Origin: Caballeronia concitans
GTDB lineage: Bacteria; Pseudomonadota; Gammaproteobacteria; Burkholderiales; Burkholderiaceae
Length of the DNA: 64,000 nt
Direction: 5' to 3'
NCBI RefSeq assembly: GCF_001544615.1
Contig: NZ_FCNV02000001.1
Location: 372,001-436,000, forward strand
Shown here: positions 1 to 9,244 of the stretch, in pieces
Layout of the letters: each line of letters opens with the position of its first letter
Numbering within the stretch: position 1 is the stretch's first letter
Position numbers and translations under genes: made by a program
The notes under the pieces: generated by a model
Database searches by the model: none
What the model was told of the DNA's origin: nothing
Seen by the model: the letters and a program-made list of their open reading frames with translations, nothing else

Positions 1-370
1 GATCCTTCGGATTGCGCCACGCCGCGCCCATGCAGAAGCGCGTCGCGCCGTTGGCCTTCGCGGTCTCGGCGGCCTTCAGCACGGCATCGACTTCCATCAG
101 CTTGTCGGCCTTCACGCCGGTCTCGTGATGCACCGACTGCGGACAGTACGCGCAATCTTCCTCGCAGCCGCCCGTCTTGATGGACAGCAGCGTGGACAAC
201 TGCACCGCGTTCGGATCGAAATGCTCGCGATGCACCGTCTGCGCGCGATACAGCAAATCGTTGAACGGCAGCTCGTACAGCGCGACGACATCGGCGACGC
301 GCCAGCGCGCGGGCGTCTGCGGCGGCGTCAGAGTTTGAGTGGCGATTTCGGCAGTGATGGTCTGCGTCAT
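1..370 (-). CDS. bioB: biotin synthase, N-terminal part (cut by window start)
   Basis: Radical-SAM enzyme that inserts sulfur into dethiobiotin, the last step of biotin synthesis. The ATG at 370 opens a frame that runs off the window edge, so about 123 residues are visible. The radical-SAM cluster motif CEEDCAYC is present with cysteines at residues 69, 73 and 76. The ATG lies 6 bp after the bioD stop, so bioB is the last gene of a bioA-F-D-B operon. The C-terminal residues that bind the second Fe-S cluster are outside the window. Confidence 0.97.
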   Translation of the reverse strand, partial: MTQTITAEIATQTLTPPQTPARWRVADVVALYELPFNDLLYRAQTVHREHFDPNAVQLSTLLSIKTGGCEEDCAYCPQSVHHETGVKADKLMEVDAVLKAAETAKANGATRFCMGAAWRNPKD

Positions 371-376
371 AGGTGT

Positions 377-1078
377 TCAGTCCTTGAGTTGAAGCCGGTC
401 GAAGAGAAGGCGCGCGTCGAGATGATCGGCGGCGCGCGACGCATCGGCCGGCGCGATGTGAGGGATGACGCCAAGCATCGGCGCATCGATACGTTGTAGA
501 AGCGTGCGAATGTTTTCGTCGGGATAAAGCATGTCGGGATCGACGCGATTCGCGACCCAGCCCGCGAGCTCGAGCCCGCGCGACGCGATCGCCTCCACGG
601 TCAACAGCGCATGGCTGATGCACCCGAGCCGCATGCCGACGACGAGCACCACCGGCAGATTCAGCGCGACGGCGAGATCGGCGGTGTCGTGCGTATCGTC
701 GAGCGGCACGCGAAAGCCGCCGACGCCTTCCACCACGACGATATCCGCCTGCGTCACCGCGAAGCGATGCGCCTCCACGATGCGCCCGATATCCAGCGAC
801 ACGCCTTCGCGCGCCGCCGCGATATGCGGCGCGATCGGCTCGCGCATCATGAACGGCGTGCGAATCTCGGGCGGCAGCGCGACGTTCGCGGCGGCATCGA
901 GCTGATCGGCGTCGTCGTTGTGCAGCACGCCGTCGCGAACGGACGCGCCCGAAGCGATCGGCTTCATCGCCGCGGCGCGCAGGCCCGCGCGCGCGAAGCC
1001 GTGAAGCAGCGCGGATGAAACGAACGTCTTGCCGATCTCCGTATCGGTTCCGGCGACGAATAGCGATAAAGCGGTCAT
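377..1078 (-). CDS. bioD: dethiobiotin synthase
   Basis: ATP-dependent carboxylase that closes the ureido ring of 7,8-diaminononanoate to give dethiobiotin (cytosol). The 233-residue protein starts with a P-loop variant GTDTEIGKT near residues 10-18, the family nucleotide-binding motif, and also shows MKPIASG and VVEGVGGF segments typical of BioD. The length matches the family. It lies 7 bp after bioF and 6 bp before bioB, so the genes are almost certainly co-transcribed and translationally coupled. Confidence 0.96.
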   Translation of the reverse strand: MTALSLFVAGTDTEIGKTFVSSALLHGFARAGLRAAAMKPIASGASVRDGVLHNDDADQLDAAANVALPPEIRTPFMMREPIAPHIAAAREGVSLDIGRIVEAHRFAVTQADIVVVEGVGGFRVPLDDTHDTADLAVALNLPVVLVVGMRLGCISHALLTVEAIASRGLELAGWVANRVDPDMLYPDENIRTLLQRIDAPMLGVIPHIAPADASRAADHLDARLLFDRLQLKD

Positions 1079-1085
1079 AGCGTGA

Positions 1086-2276
1086 TTAAAGCGTACTCAA
1101 AGCGTGATCGAGGCGCGCGAGGTCTTCGTCGCTGTGCGCGGCAGAAAGCGAAATGCGCAAGCGCGACGTGCCCGACGGCACCGTAGGCGGACGAATCGCG
1201 GGCACCCAGAGCCCTTGTGCATCGAGCGCGGCGGCGAGCGCGACGGTTTCATCGTTGCCGCCGATCACGAGCGGCTGCACCGCCGTCTGCGAATCGACCG
1301 GCAGCCAGCGCGTGCGCTTGAGCATCGCGCGCGTGGTGTCGATGAGCGACGCCAGATGCGCGCGCCGTGCATCGCCTTCATCGCTTGCAATGATGCGCAC
1401 GCTCGCCGACACCGCATGCGCGACCGCCGGCGGCGACGCCGTCGTGAAGATATACGGCCGCGCGCGCTGCACGAGCCATTCGATGACCGTCGCATGCGCG
1501 CAGACGAACGCGCCCGCGACGCCCGCCGCTTTTCCGAGCGTGCCGACGTACACGAGATGCGGCGAGCGCAGCGCGTAATGCGCCAACGCGCCGCGCCCTT
1601 GCGGGCCGAGCACGCCGAAGCCGTGCGCGTCATCCACGACGAGCCACGCGCCGTACTTCTCCGCCACCTCGACGAGGCGCGCGAGCGGCGCGATATCGCC
1701 GTCCATGCTGAACACCGAATCGGTGACGATGAGCTTCGTCGCGGTCTGGTCGCGCGAGGCGTCGAGCATGGCGTCGAGCGCGTCGATGTCGGCGTGCGGA
1801 TAAATCTGCGTCTCGGCGCGCGAAAGGCGAACGCCGTCGATCAGCGACGCATGATTCAGCGCATCCGAGAACACGAGCGTGCCGCGCCCGGCGAGTGTCG
1901 TCAGCACGGCGAGGTTCGCCATGTAGCCGGTGCTGAAGTAGAGCGCGCGCGGATCGTCGACGAAGCCGCCCGAGAACGCCGCCAGTTCGTCTTCGAGCTG
2001 CGCGTGCGCGCGCGAATGGCCGCCGAGCAGATGCGATCCGCCGCTGCCCGCGCCGTACAGCGACGCGCCTTCAGCCAACGCCGCGCGAATCGATTCGTGC
2101 GCGGCGAGGCCGAGATAGTCGTTGCTCGCGAAGCCGATCATCGCGCGGCCATCGACGGTCATGTGCGCGGAATTCGCGCCGTCGATGGTGCGGCGGCGGC
2201 GGCGCAAACCGCGCGCGTCGATATCGGCGAGGCCCTGTTTCAGCGCGTCGAACAGCACGTCCGATGTGCGCGTCAT
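1086..2276 (-). CDS. bioF: 8-amino-7-oxononanoate synthase
   Basis: PLP enzyme that condenses pimeloyl-ACP (or -CoA) with alanine to form 8-amino-7-oxononanoate. The 396 residues show the alpha-oxoamine synthase signature: SNDYLGLA near residue 50, [11 protein letters not shown], the [10 protein letters not shown] motif that holds the PLP pyridine ring, and [11 protein letters not shown] with the PLP-binding lysine. Its ATG overlaps the bioA stop as ATGA (2273-2276), which indicates translational coupling. It is the second gene of the operon. Confidence 0.97.
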   Translation of the reverse strand: MTRTSDVLFDALKQGLADIDARGLRRRRRTIDGANSAHMTVDGRAMIGFASNDYLGLAAHESIRAALAEGASLYGAGSGGSHLLGGHSRAHAQLEDELAAFSGGFVDDPRALYFSTGYMANLAVLTTLAGRGTLVFSDALNHASLIDGVRLSRAETQIYPHADIDALDAMLDASRDQTATKLIVTDSVFSMDGDIAPLARLVEVAEKYGAWLVVDDAHGFGVLGPQGRGALAHYALRSPHLVYVGTLGKAAGVAGAFVCAHATVIEWLVQRARPYIFTTASPPAVAHAVSASVRIIASDEGDARRAHLASLIDTTRAMLKRTRWLPVDSQTAVQPLVIGGNDETVALAAALDAQGLWVPAIRPPTVPSGTSRLRISLSAAHSDEDLARLDHALSTL

Positions 2277-3580
2277 GCGGCCTCCGCGAGCGTCGCGTCG
2301 AGCGTGTCGCGCGTGCGTTGTGCGAGCAGCGCGAGTTCGTCGTCGGAGAGAATGTACGGCGGCATCAAGTACACCGTCGTGCCGATGGGACGCATCAGCA
2401 GCTCGCGTTGCAGCGCGTTCGCGAAGAAGCGGCGCGAGAAAGTCTTGTCGGCGATATCGACATCGAACGCGAAGATCGTGCCGCGCTCGCGCAGATTCTT
2501 CACGCGTTCGTGCTTGCCGAAGTGCGTCCGCAACGTCTCGCCCAGCAGCGCCGATTTACGCCGATTCTCTTCCAGCACCTTCGCGCTTTCGAAGAGATCG
2601 AGCGTGGCCAGCGCCGCGCGGCACGCGAGCGGATTGCCCGTGTACGAATGCGAATGCAGAAAGCCGCGCGTCACGTCGTCGTCGTAGAAAGCGGCGTAGA
2701 TCTCGTCGCGTGTCAGCACGATCGAAAGCGGCAAGTAACCGCCGCTGATGCCCTTCGACAGACACACGAAGTCCGGCCACACGCCCGCCTGCTCGCACGC
2801 GAAGAAGGTGCCCGTGCGTCCGCAGCCGACCGCGATTTCATCGGCGATCAGGTGCACGCCGAATTCGTCGCAGAGCGCGCGCAATCGCGTGAGATACGAC
2901 GCGTCGTACATCGCCATGCCCGCCGCGCACTGCACGAGCGGCTCGACGATGACCGCGGCAAGCTGCGTCGCGCGTTGCTCGAAGAGCGCGCGCATCGCGG
3001 CGATGGCTTCGTCCACGCCCACCGCCGCCGGCGATGCAACCACGTGCGCGTGACGGATCAGCGGGTCGTAGGCGTCCTTGAAGAGCGCGACATCCGTCAC
3101 GCCGAGCGCGCCGATGGTCTCGCCGTGATAGCTGTTCGCGAGGCACGCGAACTCGCGCTTCTCGTTCTGGCCGCGATTGCGCCAGAAGTGGAAGCTCATC
3201 TTCAACGCGATCTCGACCGCCGACGCGCCATCCGACGCGAAGAACGCGTGGCCTAACGTGCGCTGCGTCAGCGCGGAAAGCCGCTCGGCCAGTTCGACGG
3301 CGGGCGCGTGCGTGCAGCCCGCGAGCATCGCGTGTTCGAGCGTATCGAGCTGATCTTTCAGCGCGCGGTTGATATCCGCATTCGCGTGGCCGAAGAGATT
3401 GACCCACCACGAACTGATGGCGTCGAGATAGCGGTTGCCCGCCGGATCGTAGAGCCACGCGCCCTTGCCGCGCGCAATCGGCACGAGCGGCACGCGCTCG
3501 TGATGCTTCATCTGGGTACACGGATGCCACACGGCGGCGAGCGAGCGCGCAACCCAATCTTGATTCGCTTCTGTGTTCAA
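2273..3580 (-). CDS. bioA: adenosylmethionine-8-amino-7-oxononanoate aminotransferase
   Basis: Class III PLP aminotransferase that uses S-adenosylmethionine as amino donor to make 7,8-diaminononanoate. It shows WHPCTQMK near the N-terminus, the [10 protein letters not shown] substrate segment, [11 protein letters not shown], and LSKGISGG with the PLP lysine. The open frame extends to 3808, but the upstream part does not look like BioA. I place the start at a TTG (3578-3580), giving 435 residues, because GGGAG lies about 6 nt before it and no ATG is nearby. It heads the bioA-F-D-B operon. The start choice is an inference. Confidence 0.93.
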   Translation of the reverse strand: MNTEANQDWVARSLAAVWHPCTQMKHHERVPLVPIARGKGAWLYDPAGNRYLDAISSWWVNLFGHANADINRALKDQLDTLEHAMLAGCTHAPAVELAERLSALTQRTLGHAFFASDGASAVEIALKMSFHFWRNRGQNEKREFACLANSYHGETIGALGVTDVALFKDAYDPLIRHAHVVASPAAVGVDEAIAAMRALFEQRATQLAAVIVEPLVQCAAGMAMYDASYLTRLRALCDEFGVHLIADEIAVGCGRTGTFFACEQAGVWPDFVCLSKGISGGYLPLSIVLTRDEIYAAFYDDDVTRGFLHSHSYTGNPLACRAALATLDLFESAKVLEENRRKSALLGETLRTHFGKHERVKNLRERGTIFAFDVDIADKTFSRRFFANALQRELLMRPIGTTVYLMPPYILSDDELALLAQRTRDTLDATLAEAA

Positions 3581-3872
3581 AAACGGCTCCCAGGCCCGCG
3601 GGTGACGCGAGCCGGTACATCGGTCAGGCCGCAGGGCCTGCGCATTTCGAGGAAAGACGCGCGAGACATCGCGCGCTCCAATTATCCCGAAAATGTCCGC
3701 GCGCTTCCCTTTTCGACGGACTTTTGCGACGCGCATGCGCGCGCATCGGATGAGCGAAAACGCGATGTCGCGCGCATCGTCGGCGAACGCGACGCCTATG
3801 CGAACCATCCCGCCGCAAGATGCGAAAACGCCGGCGCGCGGGCCGGCGTTTGCGTTTTCCGTTGGTCAGCGT
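3581..3872. other. intergenic region upstream of bioA
   Basis: 292 bp between bioA and the exported hydrolase. It must carry the bio operon promoter on the minus strand; I could not assign -35/-10 boxes with confidence and see no clear BirA operator dyad. It also holds the hydrolase terminator at 3827-3850. Confidence 0.5.
3827..3850 (-). terminator. rho-independent terminator of the exported hydrolase
   Basis: Nine-bp perfect stem AACGCCGGC / GCCGGCGTT with a 6-nt loop. Read on the minus strand it is followed by TTTT, and it lies about 20 bp past the hydrolase stop codon. Confidence 0.75.
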
Positions 3873-5120
3873 TCAGCGCGATGCCGTCTGCGTGTCGGCG
3901 GAGGGCGCGCCCTTCCAGACGACGGCGTCATCGACCGCGTAGAGGCGGCACGGATCGCTGCTTTGCTTCTGGCATCCGGCGATGGCGACGGACATCGGAT
4001 CGTCGCCGCCTTCCGCCCACGACCACGCGCCCGAATCCGACACGGCGAACGCGCGGCTCGAATACTGGCTCAGGAAATTGCGATACCCGGCGCGTCCGCC
4101 TTCGTCGATGAACGGCACCGACTGCACCGAATCCAGGCTCGCGTAGCCCGACGCCTGCGGCGCGCGCGGCTCGGCGACCTGATACTGCACGGACGTCGGC
4201 ATGCCGATCTGCGCGAGGAACGCCTTCACGCGCGGCCACCAGACCTGCACGCCGTCGCGATCGCCGACGAGCCGATGCGCGTCGCTCTTGTACGTGCCGA
4301 AGTCGACCATGCTCGCGCGCGCGCCGTGCGCGACGAACGCGTCGTACATTTGCGCGGAGAGATTGCCTTGCCAGACCGAGTCGTTGTCGCCGTAAAGCCA
4401 CAGCGACGGCAGGCGCACGTGTTCGCCGTAAGCGCCGAACGCGTTGACGAGATTCTTCTGCCAGCCCGCGCATTCGTCCTGACGCAGCCCGCCGGAGAAA
4501 TTGATGAGACCGCGCACGCCGGGCGCGGACATCGCGTCGCGCGCGCCGTAGGCGATGGACGTCAGCCCGCCGTGCGACGTGCCCGCCACGACGATATGCG
4601 TCTTGTCCACATACGGCTGCTGGCTCATGTACGCGACGGTGGCGGCGACATCGCGCGCCTGCGCGAAGCCGTTCGCTTCGACGTTGCAGCCGCGGCCGGC
4701 GTAGTCGCCGCCCGAGCCGGCGAAGCCACGACGATTCGGCACCACGACGACATAGCCGTGACGCACGAACTCGCGTGCGAGCGCGACCGGGCGGTTGCGC
4801 GGCTGCGCGTGGGCGTCGCCGGGAAGCTTGCCGTGATTGAAGACGATCATCGGGAACGGGCCCGCGCCGTCCGGCTTGAACACGGTGGTTTCGAGCGCGA
4901 TGTCGTCTTCCGGCACGCCGATGACCGTCTCGTTCAGCCCATTGGCGACGACCGGCAGGCTCGGATCGAGCGCATCGGGAATCTGTCCGAAGACGGGAGC
5001 CGTGAGGCCCTCGGATTGACGCACGCCGCCGATCGGTTCGGCGCGCACGGCGGACGTGACCAACGCCGTCGCGAGCGAGCACAACATGCTGCATCCGACC
5101 AACCAGTTTCTGATCGCCAT
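3873..5120 (-). CDS. exported alpha/beta-hydrolase (dienelactone hydrolase-like)
   Basis: 415 residues beginning with a Sec signal peptide (hydrophobic residues about 6-22, cleavage probable after AVRA at residue 27), so it acts in the periplasm or outside the cell. The nucleophile elbow is GTSHGG with serine 182, and an earlier VVVVPNRRGFAGSGG segment matches the strand-turn region of alpha/beta hydrolases. Substrate is unknown; dienelactone-hydrolase/acetyl-xylan-esterase-like carboxylesterases are the nearest fold match. It is monocistronic with its own terminator. RBS upstream of the ATG is weak (GGAGTTCACGG region). Confidence 0.8.
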   Translation of the reverse strand: MAIRNWLVGCSMLCSLATALVTSAVRAEPIGGVRQSEGLTAPVFGQIPDALDPSLPVVANGLNETVIGVPEDDIALETTVFKPDGAGPFPMIVFNHGKLPGDAHAQPRNRPVALAREFVRHGYVVVVPNRRGFAGSGGDYAGRGCNVEANGFAQARDVAATVAYMSQQPYVDKTHIVVAGTSHGGLTSIAYGARDAMSAPGVRGLINFSGGLRQDECAGWQKNLVNAFGAYGEHVRLPSLWLYGDNDSVWQGNLSAQMYDAFVAHGARASMVDFGTYKSDAHRLVGDRDGVQVWWPRVKAFLAQIGMPTSVQYQVAEPRAPQASGYASLDSVQSVPFIDEGGRAGYRNFLSQYSSRAFAVSDSGAWSWAEGGDDPMSVAIAGCQKQSSDPCRLYAVDDAVVWKGAPSADTQTASR

Positions 5121-5468
5121 CCGTGAACTCCGACTGCATCCGATCGATGTTGATGTGCGTCGCCCCGGACTGTTGCCTGATCGAAGTCACAAACCTGTCG
5201 CGCTGCTCGCGGAGAGCAGTATCGAATGCTGGTTTCGGGAGTCATGCCCCAAAAAGGCACGACGAATGGCTTCAAACGGGCAATGCAGGCATTAAAGCGG
5301 GGCAACGCTCTTTACCAGTGCGCGAGAATGACAACGCGCTGGCGTAAAGAGAGATTACCCGTTCAAAATTGCACTGCACAATAAAGGAAACCCCGTAACC
5401 GCTTAATCTGAAAGGAGAAGTTCAGGAAATAAGTACCGCCGCGAATCGCGGTTATATTAAGAACATAT
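5121..5468. other. intergenic region with a dyad, upstream of the hydrolase
   Basis: 348 bp of noticeably lower GC than its surroundings. It holds the promoter side of the hydrolase gene (minus strand) and the 3' flank of the ychJ-like gene. Visible structure: an imperfect inverted repeat CTCTTTACCAG (5308-5318) / CTGGCGTAAAGAG (5339-5351) with a 20-nt loop, and a short CCGCGA/TCGCGG dyad near 5442-5454 just past the ychJ-like stop, without a T-run. No convincing gene is seen. Confidence 0.5.
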
Positions 5469-5888
5469 TTACTTTTCTTTTATTTCTCCGTCGATATAAA
5501 CCCAGCGGCCATTGGCATCGCGCGTAAAGCGGCTGGCTTCATGCAGACGATGAGCGCGTCCGTCCACCTTGTATCGCGCGACGAAGTCCACTTCCTCGTG
5601 ATTCGCGTCGATCGCCGTGTGGCGCTTGATCTGCAGGCCGAGCCAGCGCGTGCCGGTGTCGGAGGCATCGAGGTCGGGCGGGCAGGTTGCCGCGTCCCAC
5701 GTCGCGCGCAGGTACGCGGTATCGCCGAGCACGTAGGCGGTGTAGCGCGAGCGCATCAGTTCCATCGCGTTGGCGGGCGCTGCGTCGCCGTCGATGAAAC
5801 GCCCGCAGCAATCCTCGTAGCGCGGCGCCCGCGCATTCGCCTTCTGCGCTGGCGACGCCCCGCCGCACGGGCATTCCACCGGCTTCAT
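5469..5888 (-). CDS. YchJ-family (UPF0225) protein
   Basis: 139 residues from the ATG at 5888, which overlaps the GST stop as ATGA; the open frame reaches 5945 but the coupled ATG with MKPVECPCGG matches the family start. It has a SEC-C-type metal-binding N-terminus (CPCGG at residues 5-9 and DCCGRFI near residue 27), then an NTF2-like domain with MRSRYTAYVLGD and the WLGLQI and VDFVARYK strands. The family is conserved in Proteobacteria without a firmly known function. It is last in the liuR-headed gene string. Confidence 0.88.
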   Translation of the reverse strand: MKPVECPCGGASPAQKANARAPRYEDCCGRFIDGDAAPANAMELMRSRYTAYVLGDTAYLRATWDAATCPPDLDASDTGTRWLGLQIKRHTAIDANHEEVDFVARYKVDGRAHRLHEASRFTRDANGRWVYIDGEIKEK

Positions 5889-6493
5889 GCATCGACTCCC
5901 GGCATCGCGACATGACCCGGCTGGCTGCGCACGCGATCCAGCCACGCGCGGATCGCCGGATAGCGCGACAGGTCGAGACCGGCTTCATCGGCGACATGCG
6001 TGTACGCGAAAAGCGCGATGTCCGCGACCGTGTATCGCTCGGCGACGAAGAACGTGCGCGCGGCGAGATGCTGCTCCATCACGTCGAGCGCGCGATACGA
6101 ACCGGCGGTTTTCTCGGGCAGACGCGGATCGTCGGGCTGCTTCAAAAACTGCCGGATGAAGCGCGCGACGGCCACGTACGGCTCGTGACTGTACTGCTCG
6201 AAGAACATCCACTGCAGCACTTGCGCGCGTTGCAGGCGGTCGTCGGGCATGAGCGGCGTGCCGTCGGCGAGATAGCAGAGAATGGCGTCGGATTCGGTGA
6301 GCGTCGTCGTCTCGTCGATGCACAGCACCGGCACCTTGCCGTTCGGATTGAGCTTGCGGAAGGCGTCGGTGCGCGTGGCGCCGTGCATCATGTCCACTTC
6401 ATGCCAGACATACGGCAGCTTCAGTTGTTCGAGCGCGAGACGCACCTTGTAGCAGTTGCCGGACGCCGAAACGCCATGCACGTGATAGGTCAT
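5885..6493 (-). CDS. glutathione S-transferase family protein
   Basis: 202 residues with an N-terminal thioredoxin-like domain (MTYHVHGVSASGNCYKVRLA; the Ser/Asn region is where the catalytic residue sits), the NGKVPVL cis-proline loop, TESDAILCYLA, and an all-alpha C-terminal domain with VADIALFAYTHVADEAG. The start at 6493 is chosen because the upstream frame is low-complexity and the N-terminal beta strand begins here. The substrate is not predictable. It sits 40 bp after the SDR gene and is coupled to the ychJ-like gene. Confidence 0.88.
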   Translation of the reverse strand: MTYHVHGVSASGNCYKVRLALEQLKLPYVWHEVDMMHGATRTDAFRKLNPNGKVPVLCIDETTTLTESDAILCYLADGTPLMPDDRLQRAQVLQWMFFEQYSHEPYVAVARFIRQFLKQPDDPRLPEKTAGSYRALDVMEQHLAARTFFVAERYTVADIALFAYTHVADEAGLDLSRYPAIRAWLDRVRSQPGHVAMPGVDA

Positions 6494-6533
6494 TCGGATG
6501 TTCCCGGTCGTATTGGTCGAATAAGTCGATGCG

Positions 6534-7211
6534 TCACCAGTCGAGCTTCGTGCCGTCGTACTGGATGAAGCGGCCGTTGAAGTCGTCGCGCAACGCACGC
6601 GCTTCCGCGATCACCGCGCGCATGCCGGTGACGCTGCGCGCGACGTCGATGGCCGCCGACGGCCCGCCCATCTCCGTGCGCACCCAGCCCGGATGCAGCG
6701 CGATGCACGCCGAATGCCGCGATTCCAGCGAAGCCACCTTCAGCGCCGAATTGAGCGCCGCCTTGCTCGCGCGATACAGCCAGCCGGTCGTGCCGCTCGC
6801 TTCGCTGATGCTGCCCATCTTGCTCGACACGACGGCGAGCACGCCGTGCGCCGCGTCCGTGAGCGGCAGCAGCACGGGGATGAGCTGCATCGGGCCGCGC
6901 ACGTTGGTGTGCATGACGGCGTCGAAATCGTCGCTGCTGATGGTTTCCACGCTTTCCGTGCGCGGGCCGTACACGCCCGACACGATGATCGCGACATCGA
7001 GCCGCTCTTCGTCGAGCTGCCACGCGAGCGCGGCGATCTGCTCCGGCTGCGTCACGTCGAGCGAGAAGGTTTGCGCGCCGAGCGCGTCGAGCGTGGAGAG
7101 CGCGGCCTTGTCGCGCGCGGTGGCCAGCACGCGCCAGCCGTCGCGGCAATATTCGCGTGCGAACTCGTGGCCGATACCGCGTGATGCGCCGATGATCAGG
7201 GCGGTTTTCAT
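6534..7211 (-). CDS. short-chain dehydrogenase/reductase
   Basis: 225-residue classical SDR. The NAD(P)-binding motif GASRGIG is at residues 8-14, DVT follows the adenine-binding strand, and the active site YRASK is preceded by SSKMGS with the catalytic serine. The usual NNAG motif is replaced by SGVYG, which is tolerated in this subfamily. It lies 22 bp downstream of the thiolase, so it is probably in the same transcript and may act on a hydroxyacyl or aldehyde intermediate; that is inference. Confidence 0.88.
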   Translation of the reverse strand: MKTALIIGASRGIGHEFAREYCRDGWRVLATARDKAALSTLDALGAQTFSLDVTQPEQIAALAWQLDEERLDVAIIVSGVYGPRTESVETISSDDFDAVMHTNVRGPMQLIPVLLPLTDAAHGVLAVVSSKMGSISEASGTTGWLYRASKAALNSALKVASLESRHSACIALHPGWVRTEMGGPSAAIDVARSVTGMRAVIAEARALRDDFNGRFIQYDGTKLDW

Positions 7212-7233
7212 GCGTTGTCCTTTGTGGATGGCT

Positions 7234-8427
7234 TCAGATCAGTTCGATGCCCATCGCCGTCGCTTCGCCCCCGCCGATGCACAACGACGCCACGCCGCGC
7301 TTCAACCCGCGCTTGCGCAACGCGCCGATCAGCGTGACGAGAATCCGCGCGCCCGACGCGCCGATAGGATGCCCGAGCGCGCACGCGCCGCCGTTCACGT
7401 TGACCTTGTCGTGCGGCAGGTCGTGTTCGCGCATCGCGGCCATCGTGACGACGGCGAACGCTTCGTTGATTTCGTAGAGATCGACATCGTTCGCGCGCCA
7501 GCCGTTCTTCTCGAAGAGCTTCGAGATTGCACCGACCGGCGCGGTCGTGAACAACGCGGGCTGCTGCGCGAACGTGCTGTGTCCGGCGACGCGCGCAACC
7601 GGCGTCACGCCGAGGCGCTTGGCGGTGGATTCGCGCATCATGACGAGCGCGGCCGCGCCATCCGATATCGACGACGAATTCGCCGCCGTCACCGTGCCGT
7701 CCTTCGCGAACGCGGGCTTGAGCGTCGGAATCTTGTCGATGTTCGCCTTGAACGGCTGCTCGTCGCGCGCGATGAGCGTATCGCCCTTGCGGCCTTGCAC
7801 GGTGACCGGCGCGATTTCCCATTGGAACGATCCGTCCTCGTTCGCGCGTTGCGCGCGGCGCAGCGATTCGACCGCGAACGCGTCCTGCGATTCGCGCGAG
7901 AACGCATACGACGACGCGCATTGCTCCGCGAACGTGCCCATCAGGCGGCCTTTGTCGTAGGCGTCTTCGAGGCCGTCGAGGAACATGTGATCGAGCACCT
8001 GACCGTGCCCCATGCGCATGCCGCCGCGCGCCTTCGGCAGCAGATACGGCGCGTTCGTCATGCTTTCCATGCCGCCCGCGACGATCACGTCCGCCGATCC
8101 CGCGACGAGCATGTCGTGCGCGAACATCGCGGCGCGCATGCCGGAGCCGCACATCTTGTTGATCGTCGTGCAGCCGGTGGAAAGCGGCAGGCCCGCGCCG
8201 AGCGCCGCCTGACGCGCGGGCGCCTGGCCTTGTCCCGCGGGCAGCACGCAGCCCATGATCGCTTCGCCGACCTGCTCGGGCGCGAGGCCCGCGCGTTCGA
8301 CTGCCGCGCGAATTGCCGACGCGCCGAGCTGCGGCGCGGTCAACGTGGCGAAATCGCCCTGAAACGCGGCCATCGGCGTGCGTGCCGCCGAAACGATGAC
8401 GACCGGATCGCTCTGTGTCTCACTCAT
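7234..8427 (-). CDS. acetyl-CoA acetyltransferase (thiolase II family)
   Basis: 397 residues, the usual size for thiolases. The nucleophilic cysteine is C93 in NKMCGSGM, the GGMESMTNAP loop follows, and the C-terminal catalytic motifs NVNGGACALGHPIGASG (His) and CIGGGEATAMG (second Cys) are intact. It interconverts two acetyl-CoA and acetoacetyl-CoA, either in acyl-CoA/leucine breakdown or as PhaA in polyhydroxybutyrate synthesis. Its start overlaps the carbonic anhydrase gene by 8 bp, so it belongs to the liuR-headed string, which favours the catabolic role. Confidence 0.93.
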   Translation of the reverse strand: MSETQSDPVVIVSAARTPMAAFQGDFATLTAPQLGASAIRAAVERAGLAPEQVGEAIMGCVLPAGQGQAPARQAALGAGLPLSTGCTTINKMCGSGMRAAMFAHDMLVAGSADVIVAGGMESMTNAPYLLPKARGGMRMGHGQVLDHMFLDGLEDAYDKGRLMGTFAEQCASSYAFSRESQDAFAVESLRRAQRANEDGSFQWEIAPVTVQGRKGDTLIARDEQPFKANIDKIPTLKPAFAKDGTVTAANSSSISDGAAALVMMRESTAKRLGVTPVARVAGHSTFAQQPALFTTAPVGAISKLFEKNGWRANDVDLYEINEAFAVVTMAAMREHDLPHDKVNVNGGACALGHPIGASGARILVTLIGALRKRGLKRGVASLCIGGGEATAMGIELI

Positions 8428-9196
8428 GTTTTAGCTCCTTGATGACGCCCTGAATGACGGCGGGAATGGCGCCGAGACGCGCCGCATCGGACGCGATGAC
8501 GTCGTTCTCCGCCGCATGTGCGCCTTCGCGCGTCAACGCCGCGAGGCACGATTGATACGTCGGGTCCACTGCTTCCTGCGCACTGATCATCATGCCCATG
8601 TTGCGCAGACGGCCGTCGTGGACGCCGTAGGTCCAGCCGTGAACGGTGAGGTCCTGCCCGCGCGCCCAGGCGTCGTTGACGACGGTGGTGCGGCACACGT
8701 TGAGCGTCTGCTCGATCGTGTTCAGTTCCACGAGCCGGCGATGCCGCGCTTCGCCCATCGGCCATTCGTCGAGCAGCGCGGCGTGTTTCTCGCGCACGTC
8801 TTCGACGTGACGCAGCCAGTTATCCGCGAGTCCGACGCGCCGCCCGACGAGCGCCGCGCCCACGCCCGAGCAGCCGTAATGGCCGACGACCATGATGTGC
8901 TTCACCTTCAGGAGATCGACGGCGAACTGGATCACGGACAGCGCGTTCAGGTCCGAGTGCACGACCACGTTCGCGATATTCCGATGCACGAACACTTCGC
9001 CCGGCGGCAAGCCGATGATCTGGTTCGCGGGCACGCGCGAATCGGAGCAGCCGATCCACAGATATTCCGGCGCCTGCTGATGCGCGAGCCGCTCGAAGAA
9101 CTCCGCGTCCTCCGCAAGCTTGCGCGTGACCCAGCTCTGGTTGTTGTCGAAGAGATGGGCGAGGGGATGAGCGGCTTCGTTGTTTCGGTCAGTCAT
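8420..9196 (-). CDS. beta-class carbonic anhydrase
   Basis: 258 residues. The zinc ligands are visible: C50-SDSR with D52, then GHYGCSG with H106 and C109. The enzyme interconverts CO2 and bicarbonate in the cytosol. It starts 48 bp after aceK and overlaps the thiolase, so it is co-transcribed with acyl-CoA genes; bicarbonate supply for a biotin carboxylase such as methylcrotonyl-CoA carboxylase is a plausible role, but no carboxylase gene lies in this window. Confidence 0.94.
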   Translation of the reverse strand: MTDRNNEAAHPLAHLFDNNQSWVTRKLAEDAEFFERLAHQQAPEYLWIGCSDSRVPANQIIGLPPGEVFVHRNIANVVVHSDLNALSVIQFAVDLLKVKHIMVVGHYGCSGVGAALVGRRVGLADNWLRHVEDVREKHAALLDEWPMGEARHRRLVELNTIEQTLNVCRTTVVNDAWARGQDLTVHGWTYGVHDGRLRNMGMMISAQEAVDPTYQSCLAALTREGAHAAENDVIASDAARLGAIPAVIQGVIKELKHE

Positions 9197-9244
9197 GGTG
9201 ATGTTCGTATTGCATGTTTCAAAGGATGCACCGCATGGCGCACG

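Noticed and set aside
1104-2687. 527-codon plus-strand open frame opposite bioF/bioA
   Set aside because: Antisense shadow of two well-defined genes; Arg/His/Ala-rich composition and no family motif. High GC at third positions keeps the opposite frame open.
5442-5454. rho-independent terminator of the ychJ-like gene
   Set aside because: The CCGCGA/TCGCGG dyad is short and is not followed by a T-run on the minus strand.
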